DNA of 64,000 nt from Calamus simplicifolius. Lineage: Eukaryota > Streptophyta > Magnoliopsida > Arecales > Arecaceae. A program made the translations under genes and the position numbers. The stretch is from NCBI GenBank assembly GCA_900491605.1, contig UESW01004352.1:41984-105983 (forward strand). The letters are read 5' to 3'. A model generated the notes under the pieces. That model saw nothing but the letters and a program-made list of their open reading frames with translations. It had not been told where the DNA came from and did no database searches. This document shows, one piece after another, positions 48,118-61,102 of this stretch (the stretch's first letter is position 1; every line of letters begins with the position of its first letter).

Positions 48118-48857
48118 GTGACTTTGTTGGTGGATAGTGGGTCATCCCACAACTTTGTTAATGCTGACATTATCAAGAGGATTGGAGTCCGGGGAGTAGC
48201 GGTTGAACCATTTGAGGTAAAGGTTGCCAATGGGGAAAAGCTGAAATGTGATGAGGTGGTGCGGGATGTGAAGATCAATGTTCAAGGTGTTAATATTGTT
48301 ACGGATTTGTATGTCATCACTATTGTGGGCTTAGATATAGTACTTGGAAGTGCTTGGTTGAAGAGTGTTGGAAGGGTGTTGACCGACTATGGGTCTATGA
48401 CAATGGAATTCAAATTGGTAGCAAAAAGAGGGTTTGGAAAGCACTAATCTCCAAAGAAATTCAGCAATGTGAAGCAAATATGATGAAAAAATTATACCGG
48501 AGTGGTGCAGGTTGTTTTGCCATTTCACTAGCAAATACCAATCAAGCACGGGATGATGGAAAGCAAGGTGAAGAGGGTGAAGTAGAAAAATTGCAGCAAC
48601 TACCTACTTTAATAAGGCGTGTGATTGAAGAGTACAAAAATGTTTTGGAGCTACCAAATGGGTTGCCACCAAGTAGGTCCTTTGATCACGAATTGTTCTA
48701 CGGGATGAGACAAAACCTGTGAATGTTCCCCCTTATTGTTATGCCCATTTTCAGAAAGAAGAAATAGAGCGGCAAGTGGAAGAAATGCTGAACCAAGGGT
48801 TAATTCGACCAAGTACTAGTCCCTTCTCTTCACTGGTGTTGTCGGTAAGGAAGAAGC
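48118..48857 (+). pseudogene. Gypsy protease and RT start (left part)
   Basis: LLVDSGSSHNFVN (DSG, near 48122) marks the retropepsin; LDIVLGSAWL follows near 48331. The RT begins with YAHFQKEEIERQVEEMLNQG (near 48745) and LIRPSTSPFSS, and is cut at VRKK by Copia 2. It continues at 58475. Confidence 0.88.
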
Positions 48858-50800
48858 TGTTGGGAATTGTATCCTAAAGCCAATCATTTGATGATTGTGC
48901 TAATGTAAATTGTATATAAATTGATATATTAATAAAAGTTATTTGGCAGTTTATTCATTACAAGAACATCTTCTTAAAACTCCTAATAGTAATGAAGCCC
49001 TTAGGATCTTCCTTCACGATAAAGGAGGATTTATCTTGAAGGTCCTTAAAAGAGTTCGCGACCAAATGATATACTATGACAGGGCCATAGTACTATCAAT
49101 TATAGGACGTTGTATATCATATTTGTTGGTTGTCCTCTTAACCAAGGAGTGTAGAGACACTGGTATGACATACAGGTGAAAGTGTAGGAGTACATTTCAC
49201 CGAACGTGACTCATTTTCGGATACTCTGCTGTCAAGAGTTAATCCGAGAAGATATAGGTATAAGTATCCTTCAGACCTGAAGATCACAACCAGTGGCTTA
49301 CAAGCAACTCATTGTACTTAGGTGCCGGACCACCTGGATTTCTAATCCAGCTACGAAAGGTTACTGGGTGCAGTCAAGTACTTGTGGTAGTCAGTTGTGG
49401 ATCAAGATGGAATTTGACCTATCCCGTTAAAAGGAGAAATGCTTGTGTTTCAATTTAGCAAGACCTTGGCCAAGGCACTTCATGTGAAAGTCACATGATC
49501 ACTAAAATTGAAATCACTTTATGGATTTGCTATTTAGAGTTGACAGGCTCTTAAGCCATCCTTAGCATTTGTGGTCAAGAGGATGAATTATACGGTAACT
49601 ATTTCTTAGGGTTCTTGGAGTTTGCTCGGCAACTCTTCGACCTATCCGGACGTCGGGTTCCATTGCTAGATGGGCACATCGATTAGTATAGAAAGTTGTT
49701 TCTATGCTACCGGCTTAGGTTCGAACCTAGAGAGTCACACGCATAGAAGTTTCCTAGGATGATCTATTTGCTGATCAACGATTGAGAATCGTATATGATT
49801 TAATTAATCAATTTGATTGATTGAATTATCTCAATTGGGTTAAGTACAAGTGAATAAGATTCAATTTGGTTTAAGTCTATTAGAAGGACTAATCAATTTC
49901 AAATATTGATTTGAAATTAGACTTGATTTGGATTTAAATAGATTCAGGACTAGCCAAATTTGATTTGGGCTAGGACCATGATCTATGTGGTTCAGTCAAT
50001 AAATTCAGATCCTTAGAACCCAAACCTCTCGATAAGGATCTCACATGATGAGATGGCTAAAATCTGAGATTAAATTAGAATTTAATGTAACATTGTTGGA
50101 ATTCTAAGTCTTTGAATCTCTAAGTCTCTCTTTGGTTTTCACCGAACATCGGAATTAACAAAATGCCACTCTCCTTGGTTTTCGCCGAACATCGGAATTA
50201 ACCAAAGGTTCGGCGTCTCTTTGCTTTTTACGACGGAATTCTAAATGTTAGAATTCAATGGGGGCTAAATGAGACTATAAATAGAGGACATCCCTCACCA
50301 GATAACAACAACACACGACATGTCGTGGATTGAAATTCTAAAAAGTTAGAATAGAAAATCCTGGTGATTCTGGTGTTAGCAAGCTTGGTGGATCTTGGAG
50401 GAAGATTCAAGTGGGAGGATTCAAGATCAGCAAAGTATTTTTTTGCGAGCTAGCACTCCCGGAAATCCGATCATTCGGGGCTTCGCATGGACGATACTAG
50501 AGGCCGGACGATTGAACGGCTGCAGAGCAAAAGGATTTACCTACTGTTCTTAAGGTAAGTGATTTGATCCCTAGATCTTAAGGCAGGCTTCAAGAAGAAG
50601 TATGACTTCTTCTTGAAGATCAAGATATGATCTTGATGATTTTTATATGCATATTTTAGATCAAACGATCCTATATATAAGGCAAAGATATGATCTTGAT
50701 GCATATTAGATAGATTAATATGTAATCTTTTAATTTCCGCATTGATAATAGTTATCAAATTTTAAAAATATGCATGCCTCGGAGATTATTTCTCCCTACA
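48858..50800 (+). repeat. Copia 2 5' LTR
   Basis: 1943 bp. It matches the 3' LTR closely except for a variable block (50030-50250 against 57540-57900) in which this copy is about 130 bp shorter. Confidence 0.95.
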
Positions 50801-50802
50801 AA

Positions 50803-50814
50803 TGGTATCAGAGC
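50803..50814 (+). other. Copia 2 primer-binding site
   Basis: TGGTATCAGAGC, complementary to the 3' end of initiator tRNA-Met, two bases after the LTR end: the usual place for plant Copia elements. Confidence 0.92.
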
Positions 50815-52418
50815 AATGGTTTCGTATTGATCTAATTTATTGCATGTAAATTAATGTTCTTATTAATTGTGTAATTATGGCTAAAACTTATCACAAGGCA
50901 TATGGTCACAGATGGATTAAAATCCAAATTACCCATTCAATGAGGTATTCTGTGACATATTGCCGTGCGATTGTTTTATCATTGATGCTTAGTTAAAGAT
51001 AATTTAAATTGAGCTTTGGCATCAAAACATAGATTACACACACTCTCAAAAGATGTTTTATATTGATGTTGTATAAAAGCATGATATTTGCATGTTTAGT
51101 ATAAAAACATAGATATGATATATGATGGCATGATGTCTATGTTATGAAACATACAAATATTTATGAGAGTTTTATTTGAATGTCAAATATTAATTCATAA
51201 TCTTTTTAGATATGATCTAAATATAGGAATTATGAGTAGTAACATAATTGATGCTTGATTGAAATATATGACATGTAAACATGAAATATATTTAATCATT
51301 TGGGTTAGCTAAATCGGGTCCATAAAGGGTTAGACCCTAAGGTTTAAATCAACTGGACTAAAAGAGTATTTGATCAAATCTAAATTAATTAGATTAGGTT
51401 AAGAATGCTCTAAATCAAACAATAGTTGTAGTTGATCATGTCCTTCTTTGATTAAACCAAATGGAAGTAGATTAGGCTCCGTGGTTGAGCATGAATCTCT
51501 TAGATGGTCAAATCAGAATTGGTTAACCATATGATGTCAAGGTGAGTTGGCAAGTTGCTCTAGGATCAACGATCGAATGGTTTTTAATTGGGAGCTACTC
51601 GTATTGATGCGTCTTTAACGAGTTAATGGCATATCCCTCCCATCGATCTCACTCACCTGGTCAATATGGTGAACCATTTATGATTCAGATCATTTACCTG
51701 ATTCGGGTTGACCCATGCCTGTAAGGAAATCAGTCTGACTGATTTAGGTGCCACTTAACCTGACTTAATCTTGTTTCATTCTACCGATTTCATAGATTCA
51801 GTGGGAGAACTTGATTAGTCAATTTATCTTCATATTATTAAATCCTCTAAAATTATTAGGTCCTTAAAATGAAATAGTTATATGATAACTAGATCATAGC
51901 CTCCCATTAAGGTGGGTGATAATGAGTCCGATGTCTTGATAATCATTGGAGGCACTCCATGCCTGGTGCTTGTCAACCATCGGAATTATCATTCATTATA
52001 TGATAAGTCAGCGTAACTATTAAATAGACAGTCAGGTGAGCCGAGCTTCACTCGGGCTTGGTTGTCTATTGATAGGTTACACTGATTATATCATTTAATG
52101 GTTGGACCTAACCAGAACTTTCAGTGGAGGCACTTCATGCCTGCTGAAGAGGTACATGGGGCAAAACTGAACACTAAGAATTGTTTGGGAAACAATTGGT
52201 TTTGAACCTACTCTTAGATGCATATGGGTTAGCCAAGCTTCACTTGGGCCTGTATGTAGTTATGTAGATCTTAGTGCCCGCTAAAGAATTAAGAATAATT
52301 CTTCGAATTGGGGTGTAGAGGCTGCCAATTTGAACAAAATAGTGGAAGAATCTTTAGACTAAAGTCCAAGTCTTTAGACTGAATCAATTTATATACTAAT
52401 AAACTTTAGTTTTTCCTT
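50815..52418 (+). other. Copia 2 untranslated leader
   Basis: 1.6 kb between primer site and gag without an open frame of note. At 51930-52260 a partly repeated motif (GGAGGCACT(C/T)CATGCCTG and GAGCCGAGCTTCACTCGGGC) occurs at least twice, which suggests local duplication in the leader. Confidence 0.7.
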
Positions 52419-53240
52419 ATGCAGAAAATGGCCACTAATTTATCATTAAGGTCCCTATTGGATAGTGACAAGTTGAATGGTTCCAATTTCAATAGCTGGT
52501 TCAGAAAACTTAAGATCGTCCTTGAGCATGAGAGGATTCTATATATTCTGAATAATCCTGCACCAAAGATACCTGATGCAAACACCCAAAGTTCTGAGAG
52601 AGACACTTATCAGAAGTGGCTCAATGATAGAACTAGCGTGCGTTGCATCATGCTAGCAGCAATGAACGATGAATTCGGTCGCCGGTTCGAGAATGCTCAG
52701 CCAGAAGAAATCATTCAAGCGTTGAATGAATCTTTCGGCACACCCGACGACGTTGAAAGGCACAAGACTAGTTGTGCTATTTTTAATGCTCGAATGAGGG
52801 ATGGATCTCCTGTCACTGATCATGTATTGTACATGATCGAGAAGATAGAACTCCTAAGCAAGCTCGGCTTTCCCTTACATGAGCAGTTGGGAAAAGATGC
52901 GATCCTGAATTCCTTGCCTCCATCCTTCCGACCTTTCCTTACTCATTTTCGAATGACAAAGCCTGCAGTCAACTACCACGGTTTGTTGGGGTTGTTACAG
53001 AACTTTGAGAAGGATAACCAGCTCTCTAAGGGTTTGGTTAATGTGGTTGAAGGATCTAAGGTAGGGCGACAACCCTTTGGAAAGGAAGAAGAAAAAGAAT
53101 AAGAAAAAGGTGCAACATGCTAGGACATCTATAAGGGGTCAGATGCAGAAGAAGAAAGTTGATAAAAGTCAAGCTAAATGCTTTCATTGCAAGATGCAAG
53201 GGCACTGGAAGAGGAACTTCCTCTTTACATTGCCACACTT
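52419..53240 (+). pseudogene. Copia 2 gag
   Basis: From 52428 the product begins MATNLSLRSLLDSDKLNGSN and contains FNSWFRKLKIVLEHE, the Copia gag start, and continues open to 53102. A frame change near 53100 (A-rich run) and another near 53215 separate the lysine-rich linker and the zinc knuckle KCFHCKMQGHWKRN (near 53178). These are single-base events in poly-A or mixed runs. Confidence 0.9.
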
Positions 53241-53924
53241 GATCAAAATAGGCCAAAGAAGAAAAAGGGGCAAGATGTTGCTCAACAAGGTATTTATATG
53301 ATAACACCTTGTAATTTTTCTGTATATGATAATCAGACCTGGGTATTGGATACCGGGAGTCCTTTTAACATTTGCAATTCATTGCAGGGACTACAGGTCA
53401 CTAGAAGATTTGAGGACAATGAAAGATTCCTTAATGTCGGCGATGGAAGATTAGTTCCAGTTCTGGCATTAGGAGTTCTTGAAATAGTTTTCAATAGAAA
53501 TGTCATTATACTAAATGATTGTCATTTTTGCCCAACGTTCTTGTTGAACGTAATTTCTGTAGGCCTTCTGGCCAAAAGTAATTATGAAATTTCAATAAAG
53601 GATGTTACTTTGAATATCATTATGAATGGAGTCACTGTAATGACTGGGCATTTATCTAATGGCATTTATATATTATCATAGCCTGTGAATGTAGTGTACA
53701 ACTCAAGTAAGCGCCCTAGAACAACTGATGTCACAGACATTTATCTTTGGCACCATCGGCTGGGTCATATCAATAAGAACAGATTAAACAGGTTAACTCA
53801 GGAGGGCATCCTTCGAGTTGATGATTGTGAATCATTAACTACCTGTGAATCCTGTCTTCTTGGTAAAATGACCAAGTCATCTTTTACTAAAAAAGGTGAA
53901 AGAGCAAAGAGCTATTGGGTCTAG
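53241..53924 (+). pseudogene. Copia 2 protease and GAG-pre-integrase
   Basis: TWVLDTGSPFNICNSLQGL (from 53337) has the DTG of the aspartic protease. A TAG at 53679-53681 precedes VNVVYNSSKR. The pre-integrase part reads YLWHHRLGHINKNRL (near 53743) with CESCLLGK near 53850, the zinc-binding His and Cys of the integrase N-terminal domain. Confidence 0.88.
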
Positions 53925-54440
53925 TACATACTGATGTATGTGGACCAATGAGCACTTGTGCCAAAGGTGGATATTACTACTTCATTACTTTTACAGACGA
54001 CCTTTCTAGGTTCGGTTATGTCTATCTTATGCGACATAAATCTGAATCGTTTGAAATGTTCAAACTATATCATAAAGTAGAAAAATAAACAGGAAAATGT
54101 ATTAAGATCCTTCGATCAGATCGAGAAGGCGAATACCTTTCCAATGACTTTGTGACATATTTAAGGGAGAATGAGATTCTCTCCCAATGGACTCCTCCTG
54201 AAATACCACAGCATAACGGTGTGTCAGAAAGAAGGAATCAAACTCTGTTAGACATGGTTCGGTCCATGATGGGTTTTGCAAGCTTGCCAATATCCTTTTG
54301 GGGATATGCATTAGAATCAGCTTGTCATATTCTCAATAAGGTTCCAAGTAAGTCTATTTCTAAAACTCCACATGAGATGTGGTATGGACATAAACCGGTT
54401 ATCACCTATCTGAGAGTCTGGGGTGTCCGACTTATGTGAA
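53925..54440 (+). pseudogene. Copia 2 integrase core
   Basis: The core has VHTDVCGPMS, ILRSDREGEYLS and HNGVSERRNQ, so the three acidic residues are kept. A TAA at 54086-54088 stands where CAA (Gln in EKQTGK) is expected, and one frame change occurs near 53915. Confidence 0.9.
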
Positions 54441-56380
54441 ACGTGCAAAATCAGATAAACTTGAACCCAAATCTGACAAATATTTTTTTATCGGCTATCC
54501 GAAAGAAACCAAAGGATATTACTTCTACAATACTGAAGAACAAAAGTTGTTCATTAGTAATAGAGCAGTTTTTCTTGAAAAGGAGTTCCTTAGTGAAGGA
54601 ACAAATAGCTCTAATATTGAACTTGAGGAAGTTCATCAAGTAGAAGGAACAACACAAACCAGTGAACCCTTAGAATCTGAGTTGATTAGATCAAACTCAA
54701 AACCCATTTTAGATGCACCATTAAGGCGATCTGGTAGAGTACCACATCAATCGGACAGATACTTAGGTTTCTTGGTCCAGAACGAAGATCCTGTTGAGCT
54801 CGATGAGAACAACGAGGATCCGATCACCTATATGGATGCTATGCAAGGGACTGACTCTGATAAATGGCTTGATGCCATGAAATCCGAACTTGATTCCATG
54901 AAGGATAATAATGTATGGACATTAGTTGACCCACCCGAAGAGATAAAACCCATAGGGTGTAAGTGGGTTTTCAAGAGAAAAGAGGCGCAGACGGAAAGGT
55001 AAAGACCTACAAAGCATGTCTGGTTGCTAAGGGGTATCATCAACGTTATGGTATTGAGTATGACGAAACGTTTTCTTCTGTGGCAATGCTGAAATCCATT
55101 TGGATTATGCTAGCTATAGCAGCACACTTTGATTATGAGATTTGGCAGATGGATGTTAAAACCGCTTTTCTAAATGGTAATTTAGATGAATAGGTGTATA
55201 CGATACAGCCTGAAGGTTTTATATCTAAAAACGAGTCTAAAGTGTGCAGGCTACAGAAGTCCATTTATGGACTTAAGAAAGCATCTAGGAGTTGGAACAT
55301 ACGATTTGATAATGTGATCAAATCTTATGGCTTTGTTAAGAATAAAGAAGAACCTTGCATTTATAAATGGGCTAACGGTTCCGTTATTGTATTTCTTGTA
55401 TTATATGTGGATGATATTCTCTTAATCGGGAATGATGTCCCTGCATTACAAGGAATAAAGACATGGTTATCATCACAATTCTCCATGAAAGATCTGGAGA
55501 AGCATCATACATCCTAGGGATGAAGATCTATAGAGATAGATCTAAGAGGATGCTTGGTTTATCCCAATCTACGTACATTGACACCGTGCTAAAAATGTTT
55601 AGCATGGAGAATTCCAAGAAAGGCTATCTTCGATAGGCCATGGAATTCATCTTTCTAAGAAGGATTGTCCGACAACTCCTAATGAAAGAGAACGTATGAG
55701 TTGAATTCCATATGCTTCGGCAGTGGGATCGATTATGTACACCATGATATGTACAAGACCAGATGTGGCATACTCACTATGAGTAGTGAGTAGATACCAA
55801 TCTGATCCAGGAGAAAAACACTGGCAAGTTGTTAAGACAATCCTTAAGTATTTGAGAAATACTAAAGACCAGTGGTTAGTCTATGGAGAGTCTGATTTGA
55901 AACTTGTTGGATATACTGATTCCAGTTTCCAATCAGATCATGATGATAGCAAAAGTGTATCAGGTTTCGTGTTTATCCTAAATGGTGGAGCTGTTTGCTG
56001 GAAAAGTTCCAAGCAACATACAGTGGCAGATTCAGTGTGCGAGGCAGAGTACATCGCTGCATCAGATGCTGCGAAAGAAGCTGTGTGGCTGCGAAAGTTT
56101 ATCTCTGAGCTTGGAGTGGCACCTTCATAGATGGATCAGTCCTGTTGTACAGTGACAGCACTGGTGCCATAGCTCAAGCAAAGGAACCACGAGCACATCA
56201 GCGCACCAAGCACATACTGCGTCGGTTTCATCTTATTCGAGAGATTGTAGACTGAGGTGACATAAATCTTTAGAAGATTGATGGAAAAGAAAACCTAGAT
56301 GACCCATTTACTAAAGCACTCAACATCAAGGAGTTTGACGACTATAAATTAAAGATGGGTATTAGATACTGTAATGAGTG
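54441..56380 (+). pseudogene. Copia 2 reverse transcriptase and RNase H
   Basis: After a divergent linker (PLRRSGRVPHQSDRY at 54718-54762) come GCKWVFKRK, LVAKGYHQRYGIEYDETF, QMDVKTAFLNGNLDE, and YVDDILLIGND (55404-55436) with the active-site Asp pair intact. A TAG at 55191-55193 follows LDE. A lost base near 55495 shifts SMKDLGEA. RNase H has GYTDSSFQSD, SKQHTVADSVCEAEYIA and the AKEAVWLRKF end. The element would need only a few repairs, so it is young. Confidence 0.9.
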
Positions 56381-56386
56381 GCTTTA

Positions 56387-56401
56387 GGCTAAGTGGGAGT
56401 T
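56387..56401 (+). other. Copia 2 polypurine tract
   Basis: GGCTAAGTGGGAGTT directly before the 3' LTR; the AAGTGGGAG core is the usual plant Copia plus-strand primer. Confidence 0.8.
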
Positions 56402-58474
56402 TGTTGGGAATTGTATCCTAAAGCCAATCATTTGATGATTGTGCTAATGTAAATTATATAAATTGATATATTAATAAAAGTTATTTTGCAGTTTATTCAT
56501 TACAAGAACATCTTCTTAAAACTCCTAATAGTAATGAAGCCCTCAGGATCTTCCTTCACGATAAAGGAGGATTTATCTATGAAGGTCCTCGAAAAAGTTC
56601 GCGACCAAATGATATACTATAAAAGGGCCATAGTACTATCAATTATAGGATTTGTATATCATATTTGTTGGTTGTCCTCTTAACCAAGGAGTAGAGACAC
56701 TGGTATGACATACAGGTGAAAATGTAGGAGTACATTTCACCGAACGTGACTCATTTTCGGATACTCTGCTGTCAAGAGTTAATCCGAGAAGATATAGGTA
56801 TAAGTATCCTTCAGACCTGAAGATCACAACCAGTGACTTGCAAGCAACTCATTGTACTTAGGTGCCGGACTATCTGGATTTCTAATCCAGCTACGAAAGG
56901 TTACTGGGTGCAGTCAAGTACTTGTGGTAGTCAGTTGTGAATCAAGATGGAATTTGACCTATCCCGTTAAAAGGAGAAATGCTTGTGTTTCAATTTAGCA
57001 AGACCTTGGCCAAGGCACTTCATGTGAAAGTCACATGATCACTAAAATTGAAATCACTTTATGGATTTGCTATTTAGAGTTGACAGGCTCTTAAGCCATC
57101 TTTAGCATTTGTGGTCAAAAGGATGAATTATACGGTAACTGTTTCTTAGGGTTCTTGGAGTTTGCTCGGCAACTCTTCGACCTCTATCCGGACGTCGGGT
57201 TCCATTGCTAGATGGGCACATCGATTAGTATAGAAAGTTGTTTCTATGCTACCAGCTTAGGTTCGAACCTAGAGAGTCACACGCATAGAAGTTTCCTAGG
57301 ATGATCTATTTGCTGATCAACGATTGAGAATCGTATATGATTTAATTAATCAATTTGATTGATTGAATTATCTCAATTGGGTTAAGTACAAGTGAATAAG
57401 ATTCAATTTGGTTTAAGTCTATTAGAAGGACTAATCAATTTCAAATATTGATTTGAAATTAGACTTGATTTGGATTTAAATAGATTTAGGACTAGCCAAA
57501 TTTGATTTGGACTAGGACCATGATCTATGTAGGTTCAGTCCAATAAATTCAGATCGGATTAAATCAAAACCTGAACCCAAACCTCTCACATAAGTATCTC
57601 ACATGATGAGATAACTAAAGTTAGAGATTAAATTCACATATAGAATTTAATATGTAACATTAATCCTCTCCAAATCATTTCTGTCGGAATTCTAAGTGTT
57701 AGAATTAAAGTGGAATTAATGTGCCTCTTTGAATCGACTAGGCGATGGAATTCTTAGTGTTAGAATTCACATCTCTTTGGTTCTCACCGAACGTCGGAAT
57801 TAACAAAACGCCACGTCTCCTTGGTTTTCGCCGAACGTCGGATTAACCAAACGCCGCGTCTTTTGGTTCGGCGTTTCTTTGCTTTTTACCGAATGCAGAA
57901 TTCTAAATGTTAAAATTCAATGGGCTGGCTAAAATGAGATTATAAATAGAGGACATCCCTCACCAGATAACAACAACACATGACATGTCGTGGATTGAAA
58001 TTCTAAAAAGTTAGAATAGAAAATCTTGGTGATTCTGGTGTTAGCAAAAGCTTGGTGGATCTTGGAGGAAGATTCAAGTGGAAGGATTCAAGATCAGCAA
58101 AGTCATTTTTCGTGAGCTAGCACTCCCGAAAATCCGATCATTCGGGGCTTTGCGTGGACGATACTAGAGGCCGGATGATTGAATGACTGCAGAGCACAAA
58201 AGGATTTATCAACTGCCCTTAAGGTAAGTGATATGATCCCTAAACCTTAAGGCATGATTCAAGGCAAGAAGTATGACTTCTTACATTGAGGATCAAGATA
58301 TGATCTCGATGATTATTTATATGCATATTTTAGATCAAGCGATCCTATATATAAGGAAAAGATATGATCTTGATGCATATTAGATAGATTAATATGTAAT
58401 CCTTTAGTTTCTGCATTGATAATAGTTATCAAATTTTAAAAATATGTATGCCTCGAAGTTTATTTCTCCCTACA
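56402..58474 (+). repeat. Copia 2 3' LTR
   Basis: 2073 bp. The variable block (57640-57900) has repeated words (GGAATTCTAAGTGTTAGAATT; TTGGTTTTCGCCGAACGTCGG) in two to three copies, fewer in the 5' LTR. Confidence 0.95.
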
Positions 58475-59590
58475 GAAGGATAGTTCATGGAGGTTTGCAC
58501 GATTATAGGGCCCTAAATGAAGCTACAGTGAAGGACCGTTTTCCCATTCCCAGGATGGATGAGATGTTGGATGAGTTACATGGTGTGGTGGTCTTCACCA
58601 AATTGGATTTGAGAGCGGGGTACCATCAAATCAGAATGAAGAAAGATGATATGCACAAAACAGCTTTCAGAACACACTTGGAACACTATGAATACCTTGT
58701 CGTGTCATTTGGGTTGTGCAACGCCCCCTCCACATTTCAAGCCGCCATGAATGAGGTATTCAAGCCTTTCTTGCACAAATTTGTGCTAGTATTTTTTGAT
58801 GACATTCTTATATATTCCAAGTCTATGGAAAAACATGTTGGTCATTTGGCGACGGTGCTTGGGTTGTTGGAGGAGCACCATTTCTTCGTCAAGTTAGCAA
58901 AATGTGAGTTTGTTCAAGAAGAGTTGGAGTATCTTGGACATATTTTTTTTGGAAATGGGGTGAAGGTTGATAACAAAAAGATAGAAACTATGGTGGATTG
59001 GCCACTACCTTCCAATATCACTGCATTGAGGGGATTTTTGGGACTCACCGGCTACTATAGAAGGTTTGTGAAGAACTATGGGATGATTGCTAAACCTTTA
59101 ACATCCATGTTGGGAAAAGATAGTTTTGTATGGAGTGATGAGGCGAAACAAGCATTTGAAGACTTGAAGCGGGCTATGACTCAAACTCCGGTTTTGGCAC
59201 TACTAAATTTTGAGAAGCCTTTCAAAGTGTATACCGATGCTAGTGGGGAAGGAATTGGAACGGTGTTAGTGTAAGAAAGAAGACCATTAGCTTTCATTTC
59301 CAAAGCATTGGGTCCTATAAAGAAAACTTGGAGCACATATGCCCGTTAGATGTTAGTGGTAATACATGCGGTCAAAGTTTGGAGACCATATCTTTTAGGT
59401 AGGCGGTTCACAATTGTGACGGATCAACAACCTTTGAGGCATCTTTTAGAGCAAAAAATTGTCACACCACAGCAGCAAAAATTCATGGTAAAGCTATTGG
59501 ATTTTGAGTATAACATAGTCTACCAACCGGGGAAGGAAAACAAGGTGGCCGATGCTTTATCCAGAAAGGAAGGGAGCTCTATGTTGTGGA
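58475..59590 (+). pseudogene. Gypsy RT and RNase H (right part)
   Basis: It resumes DSSWRFC-like sequence in a damaged frame (the frame written reads RIVHGGLHDYRALNE), then DRFPIPRMDEMLDELHG, FTKLDLRAGYHQIRM and VFFDDILIYSKS (near 58788). TAA at 59272-59274 replaces CAA (VLVQE), and TAG at 59347-59349 precedes MLVVIHAVK. RNase H ends with FTIVTDQQPLRHLL and GKENKVADALSR (59532-59568). Confidence 0.9.
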
Positions 59591-60878
59591 TGGTTTATGC
59601 TGAAAATGAAGCAAGTTTGCATGCTCTTAGTGGTACTGAATGGGAGGTTTGGGACAAGGTGCGTGAAGCGGTGCAACTTGACAAGAGTCATTGGAGATTT
59701 GTGAAAAGCTTGAGAAAAGAGAGATGGGAGTTGAGGGCTACAAAATGAGGAGTGGATTGCTGTACTATGGTGATTATATTTATGTTCCATGTGTACCGGG
59801 GCTACGGGAGGAGATATTGACTCATTTCCATCATAGCAAAGAAGGGGGACACTCCGGATGGTTGAGAACATATCTTAAGGTGAAACATTTCTTCTATTTG
59901 GAGGGCTTAAAGAAGGAGGTGAAGAAAATGGTGGCCAAATGTGACATATGCTAAAAAGTTAAATATGATCAAAGGGCTCCAATGAGTTTGCTACAACCAT
60001 TACCAATACTGGCAAGGATTTGGAAAGATCTCTCCATGGACTTTGTGGAAGGACTACCGACTAGTAGAGAACATGAAGCTATCTTGGTTGTTGTGGATAG
60101 ATTGAGTAAAGGTGCACATTTTATACCTCTTCGGCATCCTTTCACCGCTAGTAGTGTAGCAAAAATTTTCATTAAAAATGTGGTAAAGTTGCATGGAATA
60201 CCACAGAGTATTGTGATGGATCGGGGAGCATTATTCATGAGTTCTTTTTGGCAAGAACTCTTCACTTTGCAAGGTAGCAAGCTGAAAGCTAGTTCATCCT
60301 ATCACCCCCAAACGGATGGGCAAACGGAGGTGGTGAATCGGACATTGGAGCAATATCTTAGGTGCTATTGTCATAATGAACAATCAAGATGGAAAGAGTA
60401 CCTTTCATGGGCTGAATATTGGTACAACACCATATATCATACTTCCATCAACACAAGCCCATTCGAGGTAACATATGGAAGGTCACCTTCCATGTTGAAT
60501 AGTTATGAAAAGGGAAGAGCCAAGAATGATGAGGTGGAGGAGGATTTGAGAACAAGAGATGAAGTTCTTACTAATGTGAAGAAGGCACTCATGAAGGCAT
60601 AAAATAGAATGAAAAAGTATTATGACCAAGGCAGGAGGGATGTAAGCTTTGAACCCGAGGACTATGTATATCTCAAGTTACAACCATATAGGCAAAAATC
60701 ACTCAAGAAGAGATTTAATGTCAAGCTTTCACAGCGCTACTATGGGCCTTTTAAGGTGTTGAAGCGCGTTGGAGAGGTAGCATATAAGTTAGAAATGCCT
60801 GAATCTTCTCTCCTTCATCCTGTGTTTCATGTGACTGCATTGAAGAAAATGATGGGAGAACCGGAGTATGTTATTGAA
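59591..60878 (+). pseudogene. Gypsy integrase
   Basis: The zinc-binding HHCC part reads HHSKEGGHSG...CDIC (59830-59951) and is followed by TAA at 59952-59954 for an expected CAA (CQK). The core has SMDFVEGLP, IVMDRGALF and DGQTEVVNRTLEQY, so Asp, Asp and Glu are kept. A TAA at 60600-60602 interrupts the linker. The C-terminal domain has FEPEDYVYLKLQPYRQ and LHPVFHVTALKK. Confidence 0.9.
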
Positions 60879-61045
60879 AAGCTGCCTTTTTTGATGAGGA
60901 AGGAACAATATTACTAAAGCCTGAAGCGGTTCTTCGTTATCAGAAACATAAGAAAGGCAAGAAAAGTAATGATGTGTGGCAAGTATTGATTCATTGGAAA
61001 GGGCTAGCGGTGGAGGAAGCGACATGGAAGACTATGAGGATGTGA
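60879..61045 (+). pseudogene. Gypsy chromodomain
   Basis: After one lost T in a T run (near 60891) the frame gives LLKPEAVLRYQKHKKGKK, then VWQVLIHWKGLAVEEATWK, a classical chromodomain with the aromatic cage Trp residues. It marks the element as a chromovirus; such domains bind methylated histone H3 tails and direct integration to heterochromatin. The shape fits the Reina-type group, by memory only. Confidence 0.85.
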
Positions 61046-61087
61046 ACAAATAATTTCGAACCTATCCCTTGAGGACAAGGGAGTTCT

Positions 61088-61102
61088 CGAAGAGGGAGGG
61101 AA
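61088..61102 (+). other. Gypsy polypurine tract
   Basis: CGAAGAGGGAGGGAA immediately before the 3' LTR start TGGTGAAG. Confidence 0.85.

Larger units (their letters stand above)
48858..58474 (+). mobile_element. Copia retrotransposon 2, complete, 9.6 kb, nested in the Gypsy RT
   Basis: LTRs 48858-50800 and 56402-58474 start TGTTGGGAATTG and end TCTCCCTACA; flanks GAAGC and GAAGG are the 5-bp duplication with one change. The primer site TGGTATCAGAGC (tRNA-Met) is at 50803-50814. gag, protease, integrase, RT and RNase H are all present with a limited number of stops and shifts. It split the Gypsy codons for VRKK-DSSW, and the two Gypsy halves read on in the same orientation. Confidence 0.95.
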
